From the NCBI RefSeq assembly GCF_900110755.1, contig NZ_FOFF01000055.1, positions 1-54,617 on the forward strand: a DNA stretch of 54,617 nucleotides, read 5' to 3'. Each line of letters begins with the position of its first letter. Within the stretch, counting starts at the first letter, position 1. The DNA is from Streptomyces sp. yr375. GTDB taxonomy: Bacteria > Actinomycetota > Actinomycetes > Streptomycetales > Streptomycetaceae. A program made the position numbers and the translations under genes. The notes beneath the pieces were generated by a model, which was not told the DNA's origin, did not search any database, and saw only the letters and a program-made list of their open reading frames with translations. Positions 33,214-43,400 of this stretch are shown piece by piece.

Positions 33214-34158
33214 CTAGGTGGTCCCAGGTGCGCCGTGGTCTCGGGGCATGCGGGCCGCCGACGTGATCGTCGCTCGGGCCTCTTGGGCCGTCAGGCCTGT
33301 TCGTGTGGCCGCTTCGATCAGGTGCTCGGTGAGTTCCGGGCCGATTCCGGCCTCGTAGGCGCGGCAGGCTGCCCAGAACAGGCGGGTGTTGCGCTGGCCC
33401 TCGTGGGCGGCCAGGACGAACTGGAGCAGGCCCCGGCCGCGTGCCCCGGCCGCCCTGGTTGCGTCACGCGGTGCGGGGTAGGGGCGGTGCGGTGGGAGCA
33501 AGAGGCGGAGGAGGGCGTGGGGGCAGGGGGCCGGGGTGAGGTGGGCGGTGCCGGGGGTCGTGGCATACGTGCCGTGGGTGGTGTGGGAGCCGGGGCCGAC
33601 CAGGTAGCCGCCGGCGCCTCGGATGTCGATGCCGGGGGCGAGGCGGCCGGCCGAGTTGGGGACGATGACGTCCGGCGGGCCGGTGAGCCAGAGGTGGCGG
33701 CCGCCGGACGGGGTGCGGACGACGATCGTGGGCGGGATCGTGAAGTGGTGGCGCAGGGCGAGTTCGCGCAGGGCGGCCGTGGAGTCCGTGTCCGACTTGG
33801 TGTCCAGGTCGACGCCGATGAGGTGGTGCGGGGGCAGGCCGCAGGCGATGCCGTAGCCGGTGGCCCAGGGCGCGGCGGCGAACAGCTCGCGGACGCGGGC
33901 CGGGTCGGCGGAGGCGTCGTACACACCGTGGCCGAAGCGGCCGCACTCGCCGTGGCAGGGCACCCCCGCCGGCCCCACCGGCCCCAGCCCCGCCCGTTTC
34001 CGGTCGTCGTCGTGGTGAGGGGAGCGTAGGGCCGGGAGTTTGGTTCGGGACAGCGGAATGACCGACAGGCCGTGTTCGGCGGCTGACAGGGCGTGGGCGA
34101 GGGTCAGTGCGGTGGCCTGTCGGGGGTGGCGGTACCGGTGTGGGTCGGTGGTGGCCAT
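33214..34158 (-). CDS. Chromosomal bifunctional DNA primase/polymerase-like protein
   Basis: 314 residues from ATG 34158; six more in-frame codons upstream include another ATG without better support. Prim-pol N-terminal domain: ALSAAEHGLSVIPLSRTKLPAL, HGECGRFGHGVYDAS with Cys/His, WATGYGIACGLPPHHLIGVDLDTK carrying the catalytic DLD, VVRTPSGGRHLWLTG and DIRGAGGYLVGPGSHT. The C-terminal 100 residues are helical (FVLAAHEGQRNTRLFWAACRA, TGLTAQEARATITSAARM), as in phage-type primases. It lies 110 nt outside attR, so it is not part of the present element but may be a relic of an earlier one. Confidence 0.9.
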   Translation of the reverse strand: MATTDPHRYRHPRQATALTLAHALSAAEHGLSVIPLSRTKLPALRSPHHDDDRKRAGLGPVGPAGVPCHGECGRFGHGVYDASADPARVRELFAAAPWATGYGIACGLPPHHLIGVDLDTKSDTDSTAALRELALRHHFTIPPTIVVRTPSGGRHLWLTGPPDVIVPNSAGRLAPGIDIRGAGGYLVGPGSHTTHGTYATTPGTAHLTPAPCPHALLRLLLPPHRPYPAPRDATRAAGARGRGLLQFVLAAHEGQRNTRLFWAACRAYEAGIGPELTEHLIEAATRTGLTAQEARATITSAARMPRDHGAPGTT

Positions 34159-34505
34159 GTATCTATGGTCGTACATGTGTTCGAAAAGGGGAAGGGGGGT
34201 GGGGGTGCGACGCGCCCGGGGGTCGTCGGGGCCGGGAAAGTGCTGGAACGGTTCGTCTCTTGTGGGGGCTGAGGGGCTGGTGTCCGAGTTGCCGGGGGTT
34301 ATGGGGGCACGGGCAGGAAAAGTGGCGCTAGGGGTTTATCGACTTGTCATCACGCTTGCGTGCTAATCATGGCTTCCGGGGTGGTTCGCCGGGGATTCGT
34401 GGGCAACTCTGATCTTGCGACGTCGAGCACGAAAACGCCGGGGCGGTCGGCCAACTGCCTTGGTGCAAGCCGTACTTCATGTTCAGAATGTTCTGGAGGA
34501 ACAAC
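34159..34505. other. 347-nt divergent intergenic region
   Basis: Between the PrimPol gene (minus) and a small secreted-protein gene (plus). AT-rich stretches at 34150-34185 and 34335-34385 are probable promoters. No gene or strong repeat seen. Confidence 0.4.
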
Positions 34506-34820
34506 ATGGCAAGCATCCGTACCGCCCGCGTCATCGCCGCCGTCTCCGCCCTCCCGCTGGCAGCCGCCCTGTTCACCGGCGTCGCGGCGGCGGACAACGG
34601 CGGCTTCGCGGACGACGGATCGAACGCGGGTGTCTCGAGCATCGTCGGCAGCGGTGTCGGGCACGACAACAGCGGCAACTCGGCCACCACGCAGCAGAAT
34701 GCGGTCGGCTCGGGTGCCTCGAACCAGAGCAATACCGCGCAGGTCAACGGTTCCGCGTACACGGCGCTCAACCAGGGCAACAGCAATGTGGCCGTCGCCT
34801 TCAGCCCGCTGTGGTGGTGA
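34506..34820 (+). CDS. Small secreted Asn/Gly/Ser-rich protein
   Basis: 104 residues from ATG 34506, with GGAGGA 6 nt upstream. Sec signal MASIRTARVIAAVSALPLA ending VAAA, then about 74 mature residues rich in Asn, Gln, Ser and Gly (DNSGNSATTQQNAVGSGA, NQSNTAQVNGSAYTALNQ), ending FSPLWW. The spaced Asn/Gln pattern recalls curlin and other amyloid-forming surface proteins, but the chaplin and rodlin signatures are not present. Probably a cell-surface or spore-surface protein. Confidence 0.78.
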   Translation: MASIRTARVIAAVSALPLAAALFTGVAAADNGGFADDGSNAGVSSIVGSGVGHDNSGNSATTQQNAVGSGASNQSNTAQVNGSAYTALNQGNSNVAVAFSPLWW

Positions 34821-34835
34821 TCCGGTGAGCTGAGG

Positions 34836-34862
34836 GGGCCGGCGTCCGGCGCGGGCCCCCGC
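34836..34862. terminator. GC-rich hairpin after the secreted-protein gene
   Basis: GGGGGCC and GGCCCCC arms lie 17 nt past the stop codon, enclosing GC-rich sequence. Acts as probable terminator of the small gene. Confidence 0.6.
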
Positions 34863-35008
34863 GAAGTCCCGTACTGGGTGTGGTTCGTGGGGTGGCAGCG
34901 CGTCTGCGCGGCGGTGCTTCGGCGTCGCCGCGCAGGCGTTTTTTCGTGGACAGACATCTCTTCGTCTGCGAGGCGTTTCTTCGTGTGCGGTAACGACCTT
35001 GACAGGCT

Positions 35009-35031
35009 GTCAGATCTGACGGACAGTCAGA
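35009..35031. promoter_or_regulatory. Overlapping palindromes, probable TetR-type operator of the chsH2 operon
   Basis: GTCAGATCTGAC (35009-35020) is a perfect 12-bp palindrome; it overlaps TCTGAC-N5-GTCAGA (35015-35031). A TTGACA element lies just upstream at 34999-35004. The location, about 60 nt before the GTG of the steroid-type operon, fits a TetR-family repressor; no such gene is in the window. Confidence 0.6.
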
Positions 35032-35091
35032 AATCTGCTCCGGTAAGGGGGTAAGTGGGTAAGGGTCCAGGGTTCTGAAGGGAGTGCGTCG

Positions 35092-36066
35092 GTGGACGAC
35101 GATCCGCTGTACCCGCGGCTGAAGGCCCACGTGGGTCGCCCCGCCGCCGTCGCCGGCACCGGCCGTGACCCCGTCAACGCGCCCATGATCAGGCACTGGT
35201 GCGAGGCGATGGCCGACCGGAACCCGGCGTACACCGGCCCCGGCGCGATCGCCCCGCCCACCATGCTCCAGGCGTGGATCATGGGCGGCCTGAGCGGTCA
35301 TCAGGGGCGCGCGCGGGCCTACGACGAGCTGCTCGCCCTGCTCGACGAGGCGGGCTGCACCTCGGTCGTCGCGACCGACTGCGAGCAGGAGTACCTGCGC
35401 CCGCTGCGGCCGGGGGACGAGGTCGTCTTCGACACCGTCATCGAGTCGGTCTCGCCGCGCAAGACGACCAAGCTCGGCACCGGGTACTTCGTCACGACCC
35501 GGACGGACGTCCGGGTGGGCGAGACCCTCGTCGGCACCCACCGCTTCCGCATCCTCAAGTACGCGCCGGCCGGGCAGAGACGAACCCCTCAGGAACAGAT
35601 ACCGCAGGAACAGATACCGCAGGAACAGATACCGCAGGAACAGAAACCGCAGGAACAGAAACCGCGGGAACTCCGGCCCCGGCCCGTCGTCAACCGGGAC
35701 AACGCCGGTTTCTGGGAGGGCGTCCGGCGCCACCGCCTCCTCATCCAGCGCTGCACCGCCTGCGACACCCTCCGCTTCCCCTGGCTCCCCGGCTGCAACG
35801 CGTGCGGTGCGGCGGAGTGGGACACCGTCGAGGCGGGCGGCGAGGGCACGGTGTTCTCGTACGTCGTGCTGCATCACCCGCGCTTCCCGGCCTTCGACCC
35901 GCCCTACGCGGTCGGTCTCGTCGAGCTGGCCGAGGGGGTGCGGATCGTGAGCAACGTGGTCGGGGTGCCGTACGACAAGGTGCGGATCGGGATGCCGGTG
36001 CGGCTCGAATTCCGTTGTTACGACGATGAGTTGACGCTCCCCGTGTTCCGGGGGGTGACGGGGTGA
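35092..36066 (+). CDS. ChsH2-like MaoC-DUF35 fusion (enoyl-CoA hydratase subunit)
   Basis: 324 residues from GTG 35092 with GGGAG 8-9 nt upstream. N-terminal MaoC-like hotdog domain at 1-160 (MIRHWCEAMADRNPAYTGPGAIAPPTMLQAW, key residues before and after the Gly-rich loop), a linker of five PQEQ(I/K) repeats at 166-190, then DUF35 at 200-324 with four zinc-binding Cys (RCTACDTL, GCNACGAAEW) and an OB fold. Size and domain order match M. tuberculosis ChsH2, which with ChsH1 hydrates the C22 side-chain enoyl-CoA of steroids and holds the aldolase Ltp2 through DUF35. The following two genes correspond to ChsH1 and Ltp2. Confidence 0.88.
   Translation: MDDDPLYPRLKAHVGRPAAVAGTGRDPVNAPMIRHWCEAMADRNPAYTGPGAIAPPTMLQAWIMGGLSGHQGRARAYDELLALLDEAGCTSVVATDCEQEYLRPLRPGDEVVFDTVIESVSPRKTTKLGTGYFVTTRTDVRVGETLVGTHRFRILKYAPAGQRRTPQEQIPQEQIPQEQIPQEQKPQEQKPRELRPRPVVNRDNAGFWEGVRRHRLLIQRCTACDTLRFPWLPGCNACGAAEWDTVEAGGEGTVFSYVVLHHPRFPAFDPPYAVGLVELAEGVRIVSNVVGVPYDKVRIGMPVRLEFRCYDDELTLPVFRGVTG
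35588..35668 (+). repeat. 15-nt tandem repeat encoding PQEQI/PQEQK units
   Basis: Units of the type ACCGCAGGAACAGAT repeat five times in frame at the linker between MaoC and DUF35 domains of the ChsH2-like protein, three ending in Ile and two in Lys codons. Confidence 0.9.
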
Positions 36067-36524
36067 AGGTGGGTGACGTGCTGCCGCCGCTGGAGATCGA
36101 GGTCACCCGCACCCTGATCGTCGCCGGCGCGATCGCCTCGCGGGACTACCAGGACGTGCACCACGACCCCGAGGCCGCCCGCGCGAAGGGCTCCCCGGAC
36201 GTCTTCATGAACATCCTCACCACCAACGGCCTGGTGGGCCGCTACATCACCGAGCTCTTCGGTCCGGCGGCCGTGCTCCGCAGGGTGGCCATCCGGCTGG
36301 GGGTGCCCAACTACCCCGGCGACACGATGGTGTTGCGGGCCACGGTCGAGGAGATCCGTGACGAGGTCGACGAGGACACGGTTGTGGTGCGCGTTGTCGG
36401 TGACAACGGCATCGGTCGGCACGTCAGCGGGACGGTGACGGTCACCCTTCCGGGAACGGTCACCCTTCCGGGAACGGTCACCATCCCGGAAACGGTTGCC
36501 GTCCCGGAAGGCGGTGGGCAGTGA
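36063..36524 (+). CDS. ChsH1-like MaoC hydratase subunit
   Basis: 153 residues from GTG 36063, overlapping the ChsH2-like stop (GTGA). A single hotdog domain carries the hydratase motif Asp/His in SRDYQDVHHDPEAARAKG and the Gly-rich FMNILTTNGLVGRYI helix. M. tuberculosis ChsH1 is about 128 residues and supplies the active site of the ChsH1-ChsH2 hydratase. The extra C-terminal tail here (GTVTLPGTVTIPETVAVPEG) is built from an 18-nt repeat and is probably a recent, disordered extension. Confidence 0.87.
   Translation: MKVGDVLPPLEIEVTRTLIVAGAIASRDYQDVHHDPEAARAKGSPDVFMNILTTNGLVGRYITELFGPAAVLRRVAIRLGVPNYPGDTMVLRATVEEIRDEVDEDTVVVRVVGDNGIGRHVSGTVTVTLPGTVTLPGTVTIPETVAVPEGGGQ
36437..36500 (+). repeat. 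18-nt repeat in the C-terminal tail of the ChsH1-like gene
   Basis: About 3.5 degenerate copies of an 18-nt unit (ACGGTCACCCTTCCGGGA type) encode TVTLPG repeats directly before the overlap with the next gene. Confidence 0.8.
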
Positions 36525-37690
36525 GTGTGCGGGCGCGGGATGCCCTAGGGGGCCGGGCCGCGATCGTCGGGGTCGGGGCCACGGAGTTCTCCAAGGACTC
36601 GGGGCGCAGTGAACTGCGGCTGGCGGTGGAGTCGGTCCGGGCGGCGCTGGCCGACGCCGGGCTCGCCCCCGCCGACGTGGACGGCCTGGTGACGTTCACG
36701 ATGGACACGAACCCCGAGATCACCGTGGCGCAGGCCTGCGGCATGGGCGAGCTGTCGTTCTTCTCGCGGGTCCACTACGGGGGCGGGGCGGCCTGCGCGA
36801 CCGTGCAGCAGGCGGCGCTCGCCGTCGCGACGGGCGTCGCCGAGGTCGTCGTCTGCTACCGCGCCTTCAACGAGCGCTCGGGCCGCCGCTTCGGCTCGGG
36901 CGTGCGGCACCGCGAGCCCTCGGCGGAGGGGACAGCGCTCGGCTGGAGCCTGCCGTTCGGGCTGCTCACCCCCGCCTCCTGGGTGGCGATGGCGGCGCAG
37001 CGGTACCTGTACACCTTCGGTATGACCCCGGAGGAGGCCTTCGGGCCGGTCGCCGTCACCGCCCGCAGGCACGCGGCGACGAACCCGGCGGCGTACTTCC
37101 ACGACCGGCCGATCACCCTCGCCGACCACGCGGCCTCCCGCTGGATCGCCGAGCCGCTGCGGCTGCTGGACTGCTGCCAGGAGACGGACGGCGGCCAGGC
37201 GCTGGTCGTCACGTCGGTCGAGCGGGCCCGCGACCTGCCGCAGCCACCCGCCGTGGTCGCCGCGGCGGCCCAGGGCGCCGGGCGCGCCCAGGAGCAGATG
37301 ACCAGCTTCTACCGCGACGACCTGACGGGCCTGCCGGAGATGTCGGTGGTCGCCCGCCAACTGTGGCGCGGCTCCGGGCTGGCGCCGGCCGACATCGACG
37401 TCGGGATCCTGTACGACCACTTCACGCCGTTCGTGCTGATGCAGTTGGAGGAGTTCGGGTTCTGCGCGCCCGGCGAGGCCGCGGCCTTCGTGGCGGCGGA
37501 CCGGCTGCCGCTGAACACCCACGGCGGCCAGCTCGGCGAGGCCTACCTCCACGGGATGAACGGCATCGCCGAGGCCGTACGGCAGCTCCGCGGCACGTCC
37601 GTGAACCAGGTGCCGGGCGCGAGCCGGACCCTGGTGACGGCGGGGACGGGCGTGCCGACCTCGGGCGTGGTCCTGACCTCGGACGGATGA
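36521..37690 (+). CDS. Ltp2-like lipid-transfer protein / thiolase-fold aldolase
   Basis: 389 residues from GTG 36521, overlapping the ChsH1-like stop. Thiolase fold: N-terminal half with AAIVGVGATEFSKDSGRSEL and HYGGGAACATVQQAALAVATG, C-terminal half with DIDVGILYDHFTPFVLMQLEEFGFCAPGE, LPLNTHGGQLGEAYLHGMNGI and a terminal TAGTGVPTSGVVLTSDG. In steroid degraders Ltp2 cleaves the hydrated side chain by retro-aldol reaction, in complex with the ChsH2 DUF35 domain. Size (386 in M. tuberculosis) and order agree. The real substrate in this organism is unknown. Confidence 0.88.
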   Translation: MSVRARDALGGRAAIVGVGATEFSKDSGRSELRLAVESVRAALADAGLAPADVDGLVTFTMDTNPEITVAQACGMGELSFFSRVHYGGGAACATVQQAALAVATGVAEVVVCYRAFNERSGRRFGSGVRHREPSAEGTALGWSLPFGLLTPASWVAMAAQRYLYTFGMTPEEAFGPVAVTARRHAATNPAAYFHDRPITLADHAASRWIAEPLRLLDCCQETDGGQALVVTSVERARDLPQPPAVVAAAAQGAGRAQEQMTSFYRDDLTGLPEMSVVARQLWRGSGLAPADIDVGILYDHFTPFVLMQLEEFGFCAPGEAAAFVAADRLPLNTHGGQLGEAYLHGMNGIAEAVRQLRGTSVNQVPGASRTLVTAGTGVPTSGVVLTSDG

Positions 37691-37702
37691 GACACCGGGG
37701 CC

Positions 37703-37766
37703 CGACGGGGTCGAAGGAGCCGACGGGGTCGAAGGAGCCGACGGGGTCGAAGGAGCCGACGGGGCT
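37703..37766 (+). repeat. 18-nt tandem repeat after the Ltp2-like gene
   Basis: Three perfect copies of CGACGGGGTCGAAGGAGC and a partial fourth start 13 nt after the stop codon, in noncoding sequence. Confidence 0.92.
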
Positions 37767-37923
37767 GTAAGGGGCGTCACCCAAGGGTCATCCCGTAGTT
37801 GTCGACGTCCGTTCGTCCACCTTCAGGAGGTGAGGCGGGTACCGCCCCTACAACCTGAGAGGGACGCCCCTTCGGGACCTGCGGCCGATCCGCCCGAGCG
37901 GCGACCGAACCTAGCGTGGAGCC

Positions 37924-38478
37924 ATGACCACACCCGTCTGCACCAGTGCTTCGAACGGCATGACGCGGCCTTCTCCGTACCCGTACCCGTCCTTCGCGTC
38001 GTACGTCAGGGCCCGTCAGCCGGTGCTGCTGCGCACCGCCCGGTCGCTGACCGCGAACCCGAGCGACGCGGAGGACCTGCTGCAGACCGCGCTCACCAAG
38101 ACGTACGTCGCGTGGGAGCGGATCGAGGACCATCGGGCGCTCGACGGCTATGTCCGCCGGGCCCTGCTCAACACCCGTACGTCGCAGTGGCGCAAGCGCA
38201 AGGTCGACGAGTACGTGTGCGACGAGCTGCCGGAACCGGACCCGGTCGCGAGCGCGGAAGACCCGGCCGAGCACCAGGCCCTGCACGACGCCATGTGGCG
38301 GGCGATCACGAAGCTGCCCACGCGGCAGCGCGCGATGGTAGTCCTCAGGTACTACGAGGATCTCAGCGAGGCCCAGACGGCGGAGGTGCTCGGCGTCTCG
38401 GTGGGCACGGTGAAGTCGGCGGTGTCGCGGGCGCTCGGCAAGCTCCGCGAGGACCCTGAGCTTGTGCTCGTGCGATGA
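37924..38478 (+). CDS. ECF RNA polymerase sigma factor (SigE family)
   Basis: 184 residues from ATG 37924. Region 2 (FASYVRARQPVLLRTARSL, SDAEDLLQTALTKTYVAWERI) and region 4 (LPTRQRAMVVLRYYEDLSEAQTAEVLGVSVGTVKSAVSRA) are complete; no anti-sigma gene follows. N-terminal 20 residues are Ser/Pro/Tyr-rich. A GGAG only 2 nt before the start is too close to act, and TAGCGT at 37912-37917 could be a -10 element giving a nearly leaderless mRNA. Belongs to the SigE-type family common in Streptomyces; regulon unknown. Confidence 0.93.
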   Translation: MTTPVCTSASNGMTRPSPYPYPSFASYVRARQPVLLRTARSLTANPSDAEDLLQTALTKTYVAWERIEDHRALDGYVRRALLNTRTSQWRKRKVDEYVCDELPEPDPVASAEDPAEHQALHDAMWRAITKLPTRQRAMVVLRYYEDLSEAQTAEVLGVSVGTVKSAVSRALGKLREDPELVLVR

Positions 38479-38619
38479 CAGGGTGAGGTGAGGGTGAGGT
38501 CAGGGTCACCTGGGGGATAAACGAGGGCCGCTTCCTAGTGACATACCCATCGGTATGTGAGCAGACTTAGCACAACCGCTACCACCGTGTAGGCAATGTC
38601 GCTGCCCTGGGAGGACGCC

Positions 38620-40281
<1,662 letters not shown>

Positions 40282-40325
40282 TCCCGTCGGCCGGGTCGTT
40301 CACGTCCGGTCGGTCAGGTGTGTAT

Positions 40326-40362
40326 GCCGGGCAGGGGCCGTGAGGCACCCGCCCTGCCCGGC
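40326..40362. terminator. Hairpin terminator between convergent genes
   Basis: Perfect 11-bp arms GCCGGGCAGGG and CCCTGCCCGGC with a 15-nt loop, placed between the CoA ligase and the convergent sensor gene. A 19-nt direct repeat (CCGAGACCAGCGGCCTCA core, two copies) follows at about 40390-40432. Confidence 0.82.
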
Positions 40363-40426
40363 GAGGCTGGTCTCGAATCCCGATGCCGGCCCGAGACCAG
40401 CGGCCTCAATCCCGAGACCAGCGGCC

Positions 40427-43400
40427 TCAGTTGGTGCCGATGCGGGCCAGCAGGTCCACGATCCTGCTCTGTACGTCGGGGCTGGTGGACCGCTCGGCGA
40501 GGAACAGGACCGTCTCCCCCGACGCCAGCCGCGGCAGGTCCGCCTGGTCGACGGCGGCCGTGTAGACGACCAGCGGGGTGCGGTTGAGCTGGCCGTTCGC
40601 CCGCAGCCAGTCCAGGATCCCGGACTGGCGGCGATCCACCTGCATCAGGTCCATCACGACGAGGTTCGGCCGCAGTTGCCCGGCGAGCGTGACGGCGTCC
40701 GCGTCGCTCGCCGCCCGCGCGACCTGCATCCCGCGCCGCTCCAGCGTCGAGGTCAGCGCCAGGGCGATCTCGGCGTGCTCCTCGACCAGCAGCACCCGCG
40801 GCGGATGCTGCTCGCTGTCGCGCGGCGCGAGCGCCTTCAGCAGGACGGCGGGGTCGGCGCCGTACGCCGCCTCGCGCGTCGCCTGCCCGAGCCCGGCCGT
40901 GACCAGCACCGGCACCTCCGCGGCGACGGCGGCCGTACGCAGCGACTGCAGCGCGGTCCGGGTGATCGGCCCGGTCAGCGGGTCCACGAACAGCGCGGCC
41001 GGGAAGGCGGCGATCTGCGCGTCGACCTCCTCGCGCGAGTTCACGATCACCGGCCGGTAGCCACGGTCGCTGAGCGCCTGCTGCGTGTTGACGTCCGGCG
41101 CCGGCCACACCAGCAGCCGACGCGGGTTGTCGAGCGGCTCCGGCGGCAACTCGTCGTCCAGCGGCTGCGGGCGCGGCGGATCCGCCACCTCGACGGCCCC
41201 TCCGGGCCCGTCCAGCGGCTCGGGCCCCTCGGCGGCGTTCTCGTCCGGGGCCCCTATGGCGTACGACCGCCCGGCCCCCTCGGTCCCCGGCCCACCGGGC
41301 ACGAGCCGCGACTGACCGGCGAGGGAGGGGTGCGGGAGGGGTGCGGAGGCGGGCGTGGGAGTGGACGAGGCGGCGGCCTGTGGTGCTGTCGGTGCCTGCG
41401 GGACCTGCGCCCCGACGGGCTGCTCGGCCGACGGGTGCGGGCGGGCCGTCTGCTCCGGGCGCGTGGCCGGGTCGGGCGGAGTCCCCAGCTTGCGGCGACG
41501 CCCGGAACCACCGGGGGCGTTCGGGGCGGGGGTGGCCGAGGCGGACTGCGCCGACGACAGCCCCGGTTGCGCCTGCTGTGCCTGCTGTGCCTGCTGGGCT
41601 TGGTGAAGCGGCAGTGCTTGCTGCGGTTGTGGCTGCGGCTGCTGCACCTGCGCGGCCTGCCGGGTGAAGGGCACGCCCTGCCCCAGCGTCCGCACGCTGA
41701 TCGCCCGCCCGTGCGTCGAGTGGGCGTCCACCGGCCGGCTCCCCGCGGCCTCGGCGGGCAACGGCTGCGCCGCCCGCGGCTGCCCGACGGCGGCTTCGGG
41801 CGGCAGTGGGGTGCCACCACCGGGCGTCGGCTGCGCGGGGGCGGGCGCGGCTTCGGCCGGGAGCGGCTGCCCGTGACCGGCGGCGACGGGCCGTTCGACG
41901 ACCTCCGCCGCCTGCGCCTGCGCCTGCGCCTGTGCCGGGACGGCGGGCTGGGCGACGGCCCGGCGACGGCGGCCCGTGGGCGCGCTCGTGGGGTGCGGCT
42001 GGGGCGGGGTGTGGTCGTCGGCCTGGTCGTGCGGGACGGCGTCGTGCCGTCCTTGGTCGCCCGCCGAGCCCTCGACGGAACCCGGAACCGGAACCGGAAC
42101 CGGAGCCTGGCCCTGGCCCTGCGCCTGGGCGGGAATCGGAGCCTGCGCGGGCACCGGAACGGCCCCCGGAACCGCTCCCTGAGCCGGAACCGGAACGGGA
42201 CCCTGAGTCGGAACAGGAACAGCAACCGGAACCGGAACCGGAATCTGAGGGTGCCCCTGGGCCGGGATCGGCCCCGCCGCCCGCGCCTGGTCGGCGGCGC
42301 TCGTACCGCCGGAACCCGCCGCCTCCGGCACCCGGTCCGCCTCCGCCGGCGGCAGGGCGAACACCGCGCGCGGCCCCGCCTCCTGCGCGGCGGCGCGCTC
42401 GTTGGCGGCGGCCAGCGCCCGCCGACGGCGACCCGTCGGCTGCCCGCTCTCCTCCTCCGTACCGCCACCCGTCGCCGAGGCGTCGGCGGCGGCCGGCAGC
42501 GCATTCGCGATCGCGGGCAACGCGGGCGGCAACGCGTTCTGGAGCTGCTGGGGTTGGTGAAGCTGCTGGAGTTGCTGAGGTTGCTGGAGCTGTTGGGGTT
42601 GCTGGCCGTCCGGCGCGTGGCGGGCCCGCCGTCCGCCCGGCCCCGGCACCGGCACGCCCTGCGGCGGAACGGTGCCGCCGAGCCCCGTACCCGAGGCCGC
42701 GGTCCCCGCCGCATGCTCGGCGGCGGTGACGACCGCGCCCTCGCTCACCCCACCGTCGCCCCCGACACCGGCCCCCGCCTCGGCCCCCACGACGGCGATC
42801 TCGGCCGACGGCCCGCGCCGCAGCCCCGCACCGTCCGCGTCGCCCCCGGCGGACACCCCACCTGGCGTCCCTTCCAAGGCCGTGGCCACGGCGTCGGAGC
42901 CGGAGTCGGAAGCGGCACGCCTGCGTCGCCGTCCGGTCGGAACCGCGGCCTCCGCCTCGGTGCCGCCCTCGGCGGCAACCGGACCGTCCCCCTCCAGGAA
43001 GGCGTCCACGGAGGACCGCCGAGCCCGCCGACGCCCCCCGACAACCCCCTGCTCACCGGGAAGTTCCGCACCCCCGCCGCCCCCACCCGCGACGAGGGCG
43101 GGCAGCGCCATGGCGGCAGCCGGTTCCGGCGCCACGACGGCTCCCGCCCCACCACCCAACGGCACTTCCAGCACATACGCACTGCCGCTCATGCCCGGCA
43201 CCTCGTGCGTCTGGAGCACGCCCCCGTGCGCGCGCACGATCCCGCGCACGATCGGCTGGTGCACGGGGTCGCCGCCGGCGTACGGCCCGCGCACCTCGAT
43301 CCGTACGACCTCACCGCGCTGCGCGGCGGCCACCACGACCGTGTTGTCCATGTAACCGCCCGCCGAGACGGGCGCGTTGCCGGTGGCGTCGACGCCCGCG

